Part shown: positions 1-8,437 of the stretch, piece after piece
Layout of the letters: each line of letters opens with the position of its first letter
Position numbering within the stretch: the first letter of the stretch is position 1
Assembly (NCBI GenBank): GCA_045651165.1
Contig: JAZRRX010000013.1
Coordinates: forward strand, 62,001 to 126,000
Reading direction: 5' to 3'
Source of the DNA: RGIG4608 sp045651165
GTDB taxonomy: Bacteria; Bacillota; Clostridia; Oscillospirales; CAG-272
Length of the DNA: 64,000 nt
Program-made: the position numbers and the translations under genes
Notes under the pieces: model-generated
The model's database searches: none
The model's input: only the letters and a program-made list of their open reading frames with translations
What the model was told of the DNA's origin: nothing

Positions 1-2
1 CA

Positions 3-839
3 AGAACTTATGCTGCAATAAGATGCCGTGAAGAAATGTTTGCTTCGCTTGGTATTATAGATAATCTTGATACTATGTGCGAGAAAATTGACTCTGTGAG
101 TGTAGAAGAGCTTTACGATTGCTATAGGGATATAGTAAACAATGCAAAAATACTTGTGTTCTATGTTGGCAAACGCTCGTCAGACGAAATAAAAGAGCTT
201 CTCTGTGAAGCATTTGAGAATCCAAATGCAAATTTAATTGTAAATAGCAACGATAAAAAATTGCTTTCAAATCTTGAAACTCCTAACGAAGTAATTGAGA
301 TGTCTGATTTATCGCAGGGACGATTAATTATGGGCTTTAACTGTGGAGTTACTTGGTGTGATGATGACTATTATGCAATGCTTCTTTGCAACGAAATATT
401 TGGTGCATCTCCCTTGTCAAAACTATTTATGAACGTAAGAGAAAAGCTCTCTCTTTGCTATGAGTGTTCAAGTATTTATAATAGTGCGCGTGGAGCAATT
501 TTTGCAACCACGGGAATTGATTCTGCAAATTATGACACCGCCAAAGAGGCAATTTTGGCGCAACTTGTGGATATACAACAGGGAAGAATTAGCGAAAAGG
601 AATTTGGTGCGGCAAAAAAATCAATATTTAACGTTTATAGTGCGCTTTGTGATTCTCCCAATGCTATTGAGAGATTTTATCTTGGCAGAATAATGAATGG
701 CGTTGATATTGACGTGTCAGATTTTCTTGACATTCTTGAAAAATTGACCATTGATGATGTTGTAAGAGTAGCACAAAAGCTAAAACTCCATACCGTGTAT
801 TTCTTACGCGGGGAAGAAAAGGAGGAATTTTATGAATAG
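3..839 (+). CDS. M16 peptidase-like protein, YfmF type (5' end cut by window)
   Basis: The reading frame is open from the first bases of the window (codons before the first ATG at 36 read RTYAAIRCREE), so the gene begins upstream and only its C-terminal 278 residues are visible. The visible part has the fold signature of insulinase/M16 proteins and no HxxEH zinc motif, as in the inactive partner of the yfmF/yfmH pair of Firmicutes. Its last 8 bases overlap the start of the next gene, which does have the zinc motif, so the two are probably translationally coupled and may form a heterodimeric peptidase. The substrate is unknown. Confidence 0.8.
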   Translation, partial: RTYAAIRCREEMFASLGIIDNLDTMCEKIDSVSVEELYDCYRDIVNNAKILVFYVGKRSSDEIKELLCEAFENPNANLIVNSNDKKLLSNLETPNEVIEMSDLSQGRLIMGFNCGVTWCDDDYYAMLLCNEIFGASPLSKLFMNVREKLSLCYECSSIYNSARGAIFATTGIDSANYDTAKEAILAQLVDIQQGRISEKEFGAAKKSIFNVYSALCDSPNAIERFYLGRIMNGVDIDVSDFLDILEKLTIDDVVRVAQKLKLHTVYFLRGEEKEEFYE

Positions 840-2112
840 ATTTACCACCTTTTCGGATGAAAAAATAAACGAAAAATATTACTATACAAAGCACGAAAGC
901 GGACTTGATATATATGTTTTCCCAAAGAAAATGACTCAAAAGACCGCATATCTTGGCGTTAAATTTGGCTCTGTTTATGAAGAAGGAGCATCAGTTGATG
1001 GTAAAACAAAGAATTTTCCATCTGGGATTGCCCATTTTCTTGAACACAAACTATTTTCAAATGAGAATGGCACAGATGCTGCAGAGTTGTTAGGTTCAAT
1101 GGGTGCAGATGCCAACGCATATACATCGAACAATAAAACCGTGTATATGTTTTCTGGAACTGAAAATTTCTATAATGCCTTAAAAGAACTCATTCTTTTT
1201 GTGTATAATCCATATTTCACAAAAGAAAATGTAAAAAGTGAACGTGGGATTATTACTCAAGAGATAAAGATGTGCCTTGATAGTCCATATGACATGGTTT
1301 CTCAAAATCTTCTTATGGCACTTTATGGAGATTGTAAGCTCTCAAATGACGTTCTTGGAACTGAAAAGACCATTAAAAAGATAAGTGAAAAAACACTTTA
1401 TGAATGCTTCGAAACATTTTATAGGTATTCAAATATGGCTCTTGTCATTTGCGGTGATGTTGATGCCACTGCTGTGCTTGATATAGTTGATAGCACCTTG
1501 CCTAAAAAAGAAAAGGGAGAATCCCCCATCCTTCCTGTGCTTTCTTATGATAGCGTTGTGCATATGCCATATATCGAAAAGAAGATGTCCGTTAGTCAAA
1601 CGGTGCTTGAAATTGGCATAAAGGATAAAAAACCGAGTGAAAACGTCAACGACCGACTAAGACGCGATGTCTCTATGACCATTTTGAATGAAATGCTTTT
1701 TTCACGAGCAGGTGAGCTTTATAACGAGCTTTTTGAAAGTGGACTTATAAACGAGTCATATTCCTATGGCTATTCCATTACTCGTGATGCGGGATTTTCT
1801 TCAATCTACGCCGAGAGTGATGAGCCGGAGCTTGTCCTTGAAAAAATAAAATCCTATATTGAGAAAGCAAAGCAAAACGGACTTAATGAAAAGGATTTTA
1901 TTAGATGCAAACGAGTAATGATGGCAGAATTTATAAGAGATTTTGACTCGGTTGATGATATTGCAAATTCGCTACTCAACTTTGTGTTTGAGGGTAGTGA
2001 TATCTTTGAATATCGCAAAATAATAGAAAAGGTGAGTTTTTGTGATGTGTGTGCTTGCCTTGATGATTCATTTGATGATAAGTGCTTTGCACTTTCTGTT
2101 ATAAAAAATTAA
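832..2112 (+). CDS. M16 family zinc peptidase, YfmH type
   Basis: This is a 426-residue insulinase-family protein. The inverted zinc motif HFLEH lies at residues 68-72 and a likely third ligand Glu lies about 72 residues later (in TQEI), so this is the catalytic partner of the upstream M16 protein. GGAGG at about 821 precedes the ATG at 832 inside the end of the previous gene. The two-gene M16 arrangement is common in Firmicutes, where databases name the pair YfmF/YfmH and associate it with EF-P modification by gene neighbourhood; no EF-P gene is visible here. No signal peptide is visible, so it is probably cytoplasmic. Confidence 0.85.
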   Translation: MNRFTTFSDEKINEKYYYTKHESGLDIYVFPKKMTQKTAYLGVKFGSVYEEGASVDGKTKNFPSGIAHFLEHKLFSNENGTDAAELLGSMGADANAYTSNNKTVYMFSGTENFYNALKELILFVYNPYFTKENVKSERGIITQEIKMCLDSPYDMVSQNLLMALYGDCKLSNDVLGTEKTIKKISEKTLYECFETFYRYSNMALVICGDVDATAVLDIVDSTLPKKEKGESPILPVLSYDSVVHMPYIEKKMSVSQTVLEIGIKDKKPSENVNDRLRRDVSMTILNEMLFSRAGELYNELFESGLINESYSYGYSITRDAGFSSIYAESDEPELVLEKIKSYIEKAKQNGLNEKDFIRCKRVMMAEFIRDFDSVDDIANSLLNFVFEGSDIFEYRKIIEKVSFCDVCACLDDSFDDKCFALSVIKN

Positions 2113-2145
2113 TTTTACTGAAACGTCAGTAGAATGGAGGAATTT

Positions 2146-3042
2146 ATGAATAATATTACAGTTTCTTTCCCCGGTCTTGGAATAAAGGGTGGAGAACTTA
2201 GTTCAACTGCCTTCTCAATAGGTGAGGGATTTAACGTTATGTGGTATGGTGTTGTTATTGCACTTGGTATGCTCATGGCAATAGCATATGCATCATATCG
2301 TTGCAAACAACATGGAATAAAGGTTGACGATCTTATTGACATTGCTATTTTTACAATTTTCTTCGGTGTTATTGGTGCGCGTCTTTATTACGTTGCATTT
2401 AATCCAACCAATTTTAAAACTATTGCTGATGTACTTGATATTCGTTCAGGTGGACTTGCAATTTACGGTGGTGTTATTGCTGGCGCATTGACTATTATTG
2501 TTATATGTCTTATTAAAAAGCTAAGCTGGAGAAAGCTTTTTGATGCAGTAGGACCCGGTGTTATGCTTGCGCAGGCAATGGGACGTTGGGGCAATTTTTT
2601 CAATGGAGAAGCATACGGCGATATCGTTCAAGAAGGTAATCCTCTTTACTTTATGAGAATGGGACTTATCTCTAACAATACTATAAGTGAATTTGGAACT
2701 CGAGAAATGGTATACGTTCATCCTTGTTTCCTTTATGAATCACTTTGGAATATTCTCGGTTTTGTTCTTATTAATCTTGTTTATAAAAAGAAGAAATTTG
2801 ATGGACAAATTGCGCTCTACTATTTCGCATGGTATGGCTTTGGCAGAATGTTTATCGAGGGACTTAGAACTGACGCACTCTATATAGGTAATACAGGAAT
2901 AAGAGTATCTCAACTTCTTGGATTCTTGCTTTTTGCCATTGGTACAGCGCTTATCGTTTACGGACTTATCTTTGTTAAGAAGAATCCCGATTCCAAATTT
3001 GCAAAGGTTGAATTTCCCGTAGCATCTACAGAAAAAGAATAA
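2146..3042 (+). CDS. lgt: Prolipoprotein diacylglyceryl transferase
   Basis: Lgt moves the diacylglyceryl group of phosphatidylglycerol onto the lipobox cysteine of prelipoproteins at the membrane. The 298-residue protein has about seven hydrophobic segments and the family signature GRWGNFFNGEAYG near residue 147, plus a conserved YGxxRxxxEGLR-like segment (YGFGRMFIEGLRTD). An in-frame ATG exists at 2134, but the GGAGG at 2136-2140 lies inside that extension and is correctly spaced for the ATG at 2146, so that start is chosen. It probably serves the several predicted lipoproteins in this window. It is followed 5 bases later by folD. Confidence 0.93.
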   Translation: MNNITVSFPGLGIKGGELSSTAFSIGEGFNVMWYGVVIALGMLMAIAYASYRCKQHGIKVDDLIDIAIFTIFFGVIGARLYYVAFNPTNFKTIADVLDIRSGGLAIYGGVIAGALTIIVICLIKKLSWRKLFDAVGPGVMLAQAMGRWGNFFNGEAYGDIVQEGNPLYFMRMGLISNNTISEFGTREMVYVHPCFLYESLWNILGFVLINLVYKKKKFDGQIALYYFAWYGFGRMFIEGLRTDALYIGNTGIRVSQLLGFLLFAIGTALIVYGLIFVKKNPDSKFAKVEFPVASTEKE

Positions 3043-3047
3043 TTAAT

Positions 3048-3890
3048 ATGGCTAAAATAATTGACGGAAAAGAAATTTCGGCTCAAATAAGGGCAGAAAT
3101 TTCTGAAAAAGTTAAAGAATATAACAAAAGAACGGGCAAACTTCCCGGACTTGCAGTTGTAATAGTTGGTGAAAATCCTGCATCACAGGTCTATGTTCGC
3201 AACAAGAAACGCGCGTGCGAGCAGGTTGGATTTAACTCTTGGGTATATGAATTGCCCGAGAACACGACACAGGATGAACTCAATTCTTTGATTGATAAAT
3301 TGAATGAAGATAGTGCCGTTCACGGAATTTTGGTTCAGTTGCCATTACCTAAGCATCTTGACGAGGAGCAGGTAATATTGAGAATCAAACCCGAAAAGGA
3401 CGTTGATGCCTTCCACCCCTATAACGTGGGAAGAATTACCATTGGCAATCCTAAATTCTTGCCTTGCACACCTGCGGGCATTATGGAGTTGCTCCACCGT
3501 TCAAATATCGAAATTTCGGGCAAGGAATGTGTTGTTATTGGACGCTCCAATATAGTTGGTAAGCCAATGGCACTCTTGCTTCTCTCCAAAAATGGCACGG
3601 TTACCGTTTGCCATAGCAAGACACGCGACTTAAAAGAGGTATGCCGCAGAGCCGACATTCTTGTTGTTGCGATTGGTAAGGCAGATTTTGTAACTGCCGA
3701 TATGGTCAAAGAGGGAGCTGTTGTTATTGACGTTGGTATGAATAGAAATGCCGAGGGTAAGCTCACAGGGGATGTTGACTTTGCATCAGTAAGTCAAGTA
3801 GCATCTTATATTACTCCAGTCCCAGGTGGCGTAGGTCCTATGACAATTACAATGCTTTTGCAGAACACATTAAGAGCTGCGGAGAACTAA
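3048..3890 (+). CDS. folD: Methylenetetrahydrofolate dehydrogenase/cyclohydrolase
   Basis: FolD interconverts 5,10-methylene-THF, 5,10-methenyl-THF and 10-formyl-THF using NADP in the cytosol. The 280-residue length is typical. Visible are the catalytic pair Tyr49/Lys53 in YVRNKK, the LPLPKH substrate loop, the nucleotide-binding GRSNIVGKPMA segment and the C-terminal PGGVGPMT signature. It starts 5 bases after lgt without an obvious strong ribosome binding site of its own, and one base separates it from the next gene, so lgt-folD-cyclase is read as one transcription unit. Confidence 0.95.
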   Translation: MAKIIDGKEISAQIRAEISEKVKEYNKRTGKLPGLAVVIVGENPASQVYVRNKKRACEQVGFNSWVYELPENTTQDELNSLIDKLNEDSAVHGILVQLPLPKHLDEEQVILRIKPEKDVDAFHPYNVGRITIGNPKFLPCTPAGIMELLHRSNIEISGKECVVIGRSNIVGKPMALLLLSKNGTVTVCHSKTRDLKEVCRRADILVVAIGKADFVTADMVKEGAVVIDVGMNRNAEGKLTGDVDFASVSQVASYITPVPGGVGPMTITMLLQNTLRAAEN

Positions 3891-3891
3891 T

Positions 3892-4479
3892 ATGAAAATA
3901 ATAGACATTTCACAGGAAGTGCTTTCGTGTCGTGTGTATGAGGGCGATCCCACTCCAAAAATGGAGAAGATAATGGATATGAAAAATGGAGAGATGTACA
4001 ATCTCTCCACAATCTCTATGTGTGCGCACAATGGTACTCATATTGACGCACCCTTGCACTTTTTTGAGGACGGACGCGCTGTGCACGAAATTCCTCTTGA
4101 ACATTTTGTGGGTGAATGCTTTGTTTCCGAGCATAATGGTGAGGTGCTTGAGGCAGACGCGTGCGCAATACTTGAAAAAGCTAAAACTTTAGGCGCAGAA
4201 AAGAGAATTTTAATAAAGGGGAATGCTATCGTTACCGAAGAAGCTGCACGCGTTTTTGCCGATGCCGACATTCTTCTCATCGGAGTCGAAAGTCAAAGTG
4301 TAGGGCCACTTGATTCACCTATGGCAGTGCATAAAATCTTGCTTTCAAAGGATATTGTGTTGCTTGAAGGAATTGTCCTTGAGGACGCACGAGAGGGAAG
4401 ATATATCCTCAATTGCGCACCACTTAATATTTGTGGTATAGAAGGCTCACCCTGCAGAGCGATTTTAATTGAAGAATAA
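3892..4479 (+). CDS. Cyclase family protein (KynB-like metal hydrolase)
   Basis: This 195-residue protein carries the HxGTHxDxPxH motif of the cyclase/kynurenine formamidase family (His46, His50, Asp52, His56), which binds the catalytic metal. Family members include KynB and polyketide cyclase-like hydrolases, and many clostridial copies are uncharacterised. No kynurenine pathway gene is nearby, so the substrate is not assigned. The gene is the last in the lgt-folD unit and is followed by a strong terminator. Confidence 0.8.
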   Translation: MKIIDISQEVLSCRVYEGDPTPKMEKIMDMKNGEMYNLSTISMCAHNGTHIDAPLHFFEDGRAVHEIPLEHFVGECFVSEHNGEVLEADACAILEKAKTLGAEKRILIKGNAIVTEEAARVFADADILLIGVESQSVGPLDSPMAVHKILLSKDIVLLEGIVLEDAREGRYILNCAPLNICGIEGSPCRAILIEE

Positions 4480-4481
4480 AC

Positions 4482-4509
4482 AAAACGGCGGTTCAACCGC
4501 CGTTTTGTT
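4482..4509 (+). terminator. Rho-independent terminator
   Basis: The stem AAAACGGCGGTT/AACCGCCGTTTT has almost no loop and lies directly after the cyclase gene. It is symmetric (A-run before, T-run after), so it may also end the small convergent gene on the minus strand. Confidence 0.9.
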
Positions 4510-4683
4510 TTATATTTGTTTATGTACCGACTTGTATTCATCGTAGAATTTATAATAGGGGCATTGCTTACCCTTGCTTTGTGAAAAACGAACGTATTCA
4601 TCCTCATCAAGATTGATTGTGCAAACGTTGTCATCATATTCCTCGTCATAATCGAAATAAACACAGCTTTCGCAAAGAGTCAT
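4510..4683 (-). CDS. Small cysteine-containing protein, DUF6472-like
   Basis: This small acidic protein of about 57 residues has CESC near its N-terminus and further Cys residues in VCTINLDE and QCPYYKF, so it probably binds a metal. The layout (CxxCxYFxYDEEYDD...CPYYKFYDEY) matches short clostridial proteins grouped as DUF6472; the function is unknown. An upstream in-frame ATG at 4701 would give 63 residues, but the AAGGGGG ribosome binding site lies inside that extension and fits the ATG at 4683. It converges on the preceding operon. Confidence 0.75.
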   Translation of the reverse strand: MTLCESCVYFDYDEEYDDNVCTINLDEDEYVRFSQSKGKQCPYYKFYDEYKSVHKQI

Positions 4684-4755
4684 AGCAAAATCCCCCTTCA
4701 TAAATAATTTACAAATATATTATAGCATAAACAAGTTTATTATGCAACACCTTTA

Positions 4756-4784
4756 TTGACATAGTGATAAATTTATGATATAAT
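4756..4784 (+). promoter_or_regulatory. Promoter of metY-metA
   Basis: Consensus -35 TTGACA (4756-4761) and -10 TATAAT (4779-4784) are separated by 17 bases and lie 45 bases before metY. The short leader leaves no room for a SAM riboswitch or T-box. Confidence 0.85.
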
Positions 4785-4828
4785 TCAATGTTAGTGAACT
4801 ACATTTTTTATATAGAGAGGTATCACAA

Positions 4829-6103
4829 ATGAACAACAAAAAGCTTGATACTATTTGTGTGCAAGGAGCATACACTCCCAAGAGTGGTGAACCCCGAGTT
4901 TGCCCCGTTGTCAAAAGCACAACATTCTATTATGAAAAGGCACAGCCTATGGCAGACCTTTTCGACCTTAAAAGTGAAGGGTTTTTCTATTCAAGAATAG
5001 GTAATCCAACCCTTAATGCATTTGAAGAAAAACTCTCAATGCTTGACGGTGGCACGGGTGCTATCGCGTGCGCCTCAGGTATGAGCGCAACACTTCTTGC
5101 TGTTCTCAATGTTTGTAACGCAGGGGATAATATAGTTTCTGCATCTGCAGTTTATGGCGGAACTTATAATCTTTTTTCTGTAACACTCAAAAAATATGGA
5201 ATTGAAACAAGATTTTTTGACCCCGATGATAGCGCAGAGAATATCGAAAAGCTCATTGACGAGCATACAAAAGTTATTTTTGCAGAAACAGTAGCCAACC
5301 CCACAATAGTTATTCTTGACTTTGACAAAATTTCAGCTATAGCCAAGAAACATGGCATACTCTTTATGGTGGATAACACACTTGTTACTCCCGTTTTGTG
5401 TAAGCCTCGTGATTTTGGCGCAGATGTGGTGCTTTATTCTTCATCAAAGTATCTTGATGGACACGCAGTTGCTCTCGGGGGTGCTATCGTTGACTGCGGA
5501 AGCTTTGATTTTGCATCAAGCAATCGTTATCCCGAGTTTAATACTCCTGACGATAGCTATCACGGACTTGTATATTCAACCCTTGGAAATAAGGCATTTG
5601 GAACAAAGTGCAGAGTACAGATGATGCGCGACCTTGGTGCGATTATGAGCCCTGAAAATGCATTCCTTACTAATCTCGGTATGGAAACTCTTGCTCTTCG
5701 TATGGAAAGACACTCATCAAATGCTGCACGCGTTGCTGAATATCTTTCAAAACACGAAAAGGTTGAATGGGTAAAATATGGTTCACTTGAAAGTGATAAA
5801 TACCATTCACTCGCTAAAAAATATATGCCAAACGGACAGGGTGGTATGCTCAGCTTTGGTGTTAAGGGAGGGGCTGAAGCCGCAACAGTTGTGATGGAAG
5901 GACTTAAGATGATTGCAATCGTTACTCACGTTGCAGACGTCCGTTCTTGCGTGCTTCATCCTGCATCCACAACTCACCGTCAGCTCTCAAAGGCAGACCT
6001 TGAGGCAATTGGAATTGCTGATAACCTTATTCGTTTGTCCGTTGGTATAGAAAATATTGACGATATTATTGCTGACCTTGAAGGAGCACTTTCTCAAATT
6101 TAA
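4829..6103 (+). CDS. metY: O-acetylhomoserine sulfhydrylase (PLP enzyme)
   Basis: MetY makes homocysteine from O-acetylhomoserine and sulfide. The 424-residue length suits MetY rather than the shorter cystathionine synthases (about 380-400). The PLP lysine is Lys207 in YSSSKYLDGH and the cofactor-contacting Asp is in VDNTLVTP (about 182). The gene is followed 21 bases later by metA, whose product should be O-acetylhomoserine, which supports this substrate over O-succinylhomoserine. A methionine gamma-lyase activity is the main alternative. Confidence 0.9.
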   Translation: MNNKKLDTICVQGAYTPKSGEPRVCPVVKSTTFYYEKAQPMADLFDLKSEGFFYSRIGNPTLNAFEEKLSMLDGGTGAIACASGMSATLLAVLNVCNAGDNIVSASAVYGGTYNLFSVTLKKYGIETRFFDPDDSAENIEKLIDEHTKVIFAETVANPTIVILDFDKISAIAKKHGILFMVDNTLVTPVLCKPRDFGADVVLYSSSKYLDGHAVALGGAIVDCGSFDFASSNRYPEFNTPDDSYHGLVYSTLGNKAFGTKCRVQMMRDLGAIMSPENAFLTNLGMETLALRMERHSSNAARVAEYLSKHEKVEWVKYGSLESDKYHSLAKKYMPNGQGGMLSFGVKGGAEAATVVMEGLKMIAIVTHVADVRSCVLHPASTTHRQLSKADLEAIGIADNLIRLSVGIENIDDIIADLEGALSQI

Positions 6104-6124
6104 TTTTATTAAGGAAGAAATAAA

Positions 6125-7036
6125 ATGCCAATTATTATTCCGCAGGATATGCCTGCATATTCAACACTTGCTTCTGAAAACATATTCGTTATGAATGAGC
6201 TTCGTGCGCTTCGCCAGGATATAAGACCAATTGAAATTGCAATTCTCAATCTTATGCCCACAAAGGTGGAAACTGAAACGCAGCTTATAAGAATGCTTTC
6301 GAATTCACCACTTCAGATAAGAGTAACGCTGCTTGGAACAAAATCTTATGTTGGAACTCATGCTCCTGAAAACCATCTTGAAAAGTTTTATAAAACTTTT
6401 GATGAGATAAAGGATAAACGCTTTGACGGAATGATAATTACGGGTGCACCCGTTGAAACTATTCCGTTTGAAGAGGTAAAATATTGGGAAGAATTAACAC
6501 AAATTATGGATTTTGCTCGCACTAATGTTCAAAGCACAATCTTTATTTGTTGGGGAGCACAGGCGGCGTTGCATTACTACTACGGATTGCAAAAGACTGA
6601 ACTGCCTAAAAAGGTATTTGGAATTTTCCCACACGAAAAGGTAATGAGATATGATCCACTTTTGAAGGGAACTGATAAATATATAAATATTCCTCACTCA
6701 CGCCATACCGAAATAAGTGAGATGGAGATTGCAAAGATTGACGACCTTGTGACACTTGCAAGAAGTGATGAAGTGGGTGCATCCATTTTGCGCTCACGCG
6801 ATGGACGTCAAATTTATTTTATGGGTCACCTTGAATATAGCAAAGAAACTCTTAAAACCGAGTATTTTAGAGATGTTGAAAAGGGACTCCCAATCGAGCC
6901 ACCTAAAAACTATTTTGTGGACGAAACCATGACGGAAATAAATCCAAACTGGTATTCAACAACTTCTCTCATTTATTCAAACTGGCTCAATTACTATGTT
7001 TATCAGGTAACACCTTATAACATTTCTCTTATATAA
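6125..7036 (+). CDS. metA: Homoserine O-acetyltransferase, MetA family
   Basis: This 303-residue enzyme acylates homoserine in the first committed step of methionine synthesis. The catalytic residues fall at the canonical positions: Cys142 in ICWGAQ, and His235 and Glu237 in MGHLEY. Position 111 is Glu (in GAPVE), which in this family is reported to select acetyl-CoA, whereas Gly selects succinyl-CoA. It sits with metY under one promoter and is followed by a terminator. AAGGAAG precedes the ATG. Confidence 0.93.
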   Translation: MPIIIPQDMPAYSTLASENIFVMNELRALRQDIRPIEIAILNLMPTKVETETQLIRMLSNSPLQIRVTLLGTKSYVGTHAPENHLEKFYKTFDEIKDKRFDGMIITGAPVETIPFEEVKYWEELTQIMDFARTNVQSTIFICWGAQAALHYYYGLQKTELPKKVFGIFPHEKVMRYDPLLKGTDKYINIPHSRHTEISEMEIAKIDDLVTLARSDEVGASILRSRDGRQIYFMGHLEYSKETLKTEYFRDVEKGLPIEPPKNYFVDETMTEINPNWYSTTSLIYSNWLNYYVYQVTPYNISLI

Positions 7037-7040
7037 GACA

Positions 7041-7072
7041 AAAAACCGAGAGGGAATGCCTCTCGGTTTTAT
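7041..7072 (+). terminator. Terminator after metA
   Basis: The stem AAAACCGAGAGG/CCTCTCGGTTTT has a short loop and a T-rich tail immediately after metA. Confidence 0.88.
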
Positions 7073-7078
7073 TTGTAT

Positions 7079-7453
7079 TTATTTAACTTTGCTAAATTCA
7101 ACGCCTGCAATTATAATAATTTTTTCTCCGTCAATTTCACCTTGTGAGAATGAGTAAGTTACTCTTTCTTCATCTTCAAATTCAAATGCTATGACGAGCT
7201 TTTTGGGGTCTTCATTATCTTCCATAATCTCATATTTTCCTTCTTTAACAACAGTTTCTTCGTCTGTGAAAATAGTTTTAGGAATTACAGTGGTTTTTGT
7301 AACACTACCAAACACGCCGAATTCAAAAGTTGTTTCTACACCCAAAAATGTTGCACTGTATTTTCCAGTAACCATTTTGCTACAGGAAACAAGAGAAACA
7401 GAAAGCATTGAGATAATCATAAATACTGCCAAAATTTTTACTGTTTTTTTCAT
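7079..7453 (-). CDS. Small predicted lipoprotein of unknown function
   Basis: This is a 124-residue protein with a typical lipoprotein signal: Lys at positions 3-4, a hydrophobic stretch, then the lipobox LVSC with the lipidated Cys at about 24. The mature part is small and acidic with beta-strand-like stretches (VTYSFSQGEID). No family is recognised. AAGGAG precedes the ATG. It is transcribed alone from a promoter at 7498-7525. It would be exported and anchored on the outer face of the membrane. Confidence 0.7.
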   Translation of the reverse strand: MKKTVKILAVFMIISMLSVSLVSCSKMVTGKYSATFLGVETTFEFGVFGSVTKTTVIPKTIFTDEETVVKEGKYEIMEDNEDPKKLVIAFEFEDEERVTYSFSQGEIDGEKIIIIAGVEFSKVK

Positions 7454-7497
7454 AAGTTTACTCCTTGATGTAATTTAGGATATCTATCCTTAAATTT

Positions 7498-7525
7498 ATT
7501 ATACTAAAAAATAATTAATTGTCAA
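7498..7525 (-). promoter_or_regulatory. Promoter of the small lipoprotein gene
   Basis: On the minus strand, TTGACA (7520-7525) and TATAAT (7498-7503) are separated by 16 bases. Confidence 0.7.
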
Positions 7526-7594
7526 TTATCAATAATGATAATTATTACTGATTATTTTTGTTAAATTTGAATAAAAATTTCTTAACAAAGTTTA

Positions 7595-7623
7595 TAGACA
7601 AAATAACTATTATATGATATAAT
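7595..7623 (+). promoter_or_regulatory. Promoter of the suf-like unit
   Basis: TAGACA (7595-7600) and TATAAT (7618-7623) are separated by 17 bases. The leader before sufC is about 70 bases and no clear operator was recognised. Confidence 0.7.
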
Positions 7624-7698
7624 ATAATGTCAAGGTGCAAATCTTGTCAACAATGTTAATAATTTACTTAATATACAATTAAGATGAAAGGAGAAAAA

Positions 7699-8424
7699 AT
7701 GCTTCAACTTAAAAATGTGTCCTATGTTGTTAAAGACGAAAACGGCAAGGACAAAGAAATTTTAAAGAATATTAATTTGACAATTGACGAGCGTTTCGTT
7801 GCCATCACAGGCCCTAATGGCGGTGGTAAATCTACGCTTGCAAAAATAATAGCAGGTATTTATCAGCCTACCTCCGGTCAGATTCTTTTTGATGGTGAGG
7901 ATATTACAAATATGTCCATCACAGATAGAGCGAAAAAGGGAATTAGCTTTGCATTCCAACAGCCTGTTAGATTTAAGGGACTTACAGTTAAGGACCTTAT
8001 CACACTTGCAGCAGGCAAGCAGATTAGCGTTGCAGAGGCATGCAACTATCTTTCAGAGGTTGGTCTTTGTGCAAGAGATTATATCAATCGTGAGGTGAAT
8101 GCTTCACTTTCAGGGGGTGAGCTTAAGAGAATTGAAATTGCTCTTATCATTGCTCGTTCAACAAAGCTCTCTGTATTTGACGAACCCGAAGCAGGGATTG
8201 ACCTTTGGAGCTTTAATAACCTTATTAAAGTATTTGAAAGAATGCACGAAAAAACACATGGCTCAATTCTTATTATCTCTCACCAAGAGAGAATTTTGAA
8301 TATTGCCGATAGAATTATAGTTATTGCCGATGGTGAAATTCGCGAGAGTGGAACAAAGGATGAAATTATGCCTTCAGTTCTTGGCTCGGGTGCACCTTGC
8401 TCGGTTTTAACTGACAACATATAA
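7699..8424 (+). CDS. sufC: Fe-S cluster assembly ATPase SufC-like
   Basis: This is a 241-residue ABC ATPase. Visible are Walker A GPNGGGKST (38-46), a Q-loop (FAFQQP), the signature LSGGELKR and Walker B SVFDEPEAGID, the last two in the form typical of SufC. It lies 13 bases before a SufB/D-family gene, which supports a role in iron-sulfur cluster assembly rather than transport. An ATG at 7684 is in frame, but AAAGGAG lies between it and the ATG at 7699, which is therefore taken as the start. No sufS, sufU or sufD gene is present. Confidence 0.85.
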   Translation: MLQLKNVSYVVKDENGKDKEILKNINLTIDERFVAITGPNGGGKSTLAKIIAGIYQPTSGQILFDGEDITNMSITDRAKKGISFAFQQPVRFKGLTVKDLITLAAGKQISVAEACNYLSEVGLCARDYINREVNASLSGGELKRIEIALIIARSTKLSVFDEPEAGIDLWSFNNLIKVFERMHEKTHGSILIISHQERILNIADRIIVIADGEIRESGTKDEIMPSVLGSGAPCSVLTDNI

Positions 8425-8437
8425 GGAGGTCGCTGCT

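Noticed and set aside
4785..4828. SAM riboswitch (S-box) before metY
   Set aside because: Only 44 bases separate the -10 box from the start codon and no S-box motif is present.
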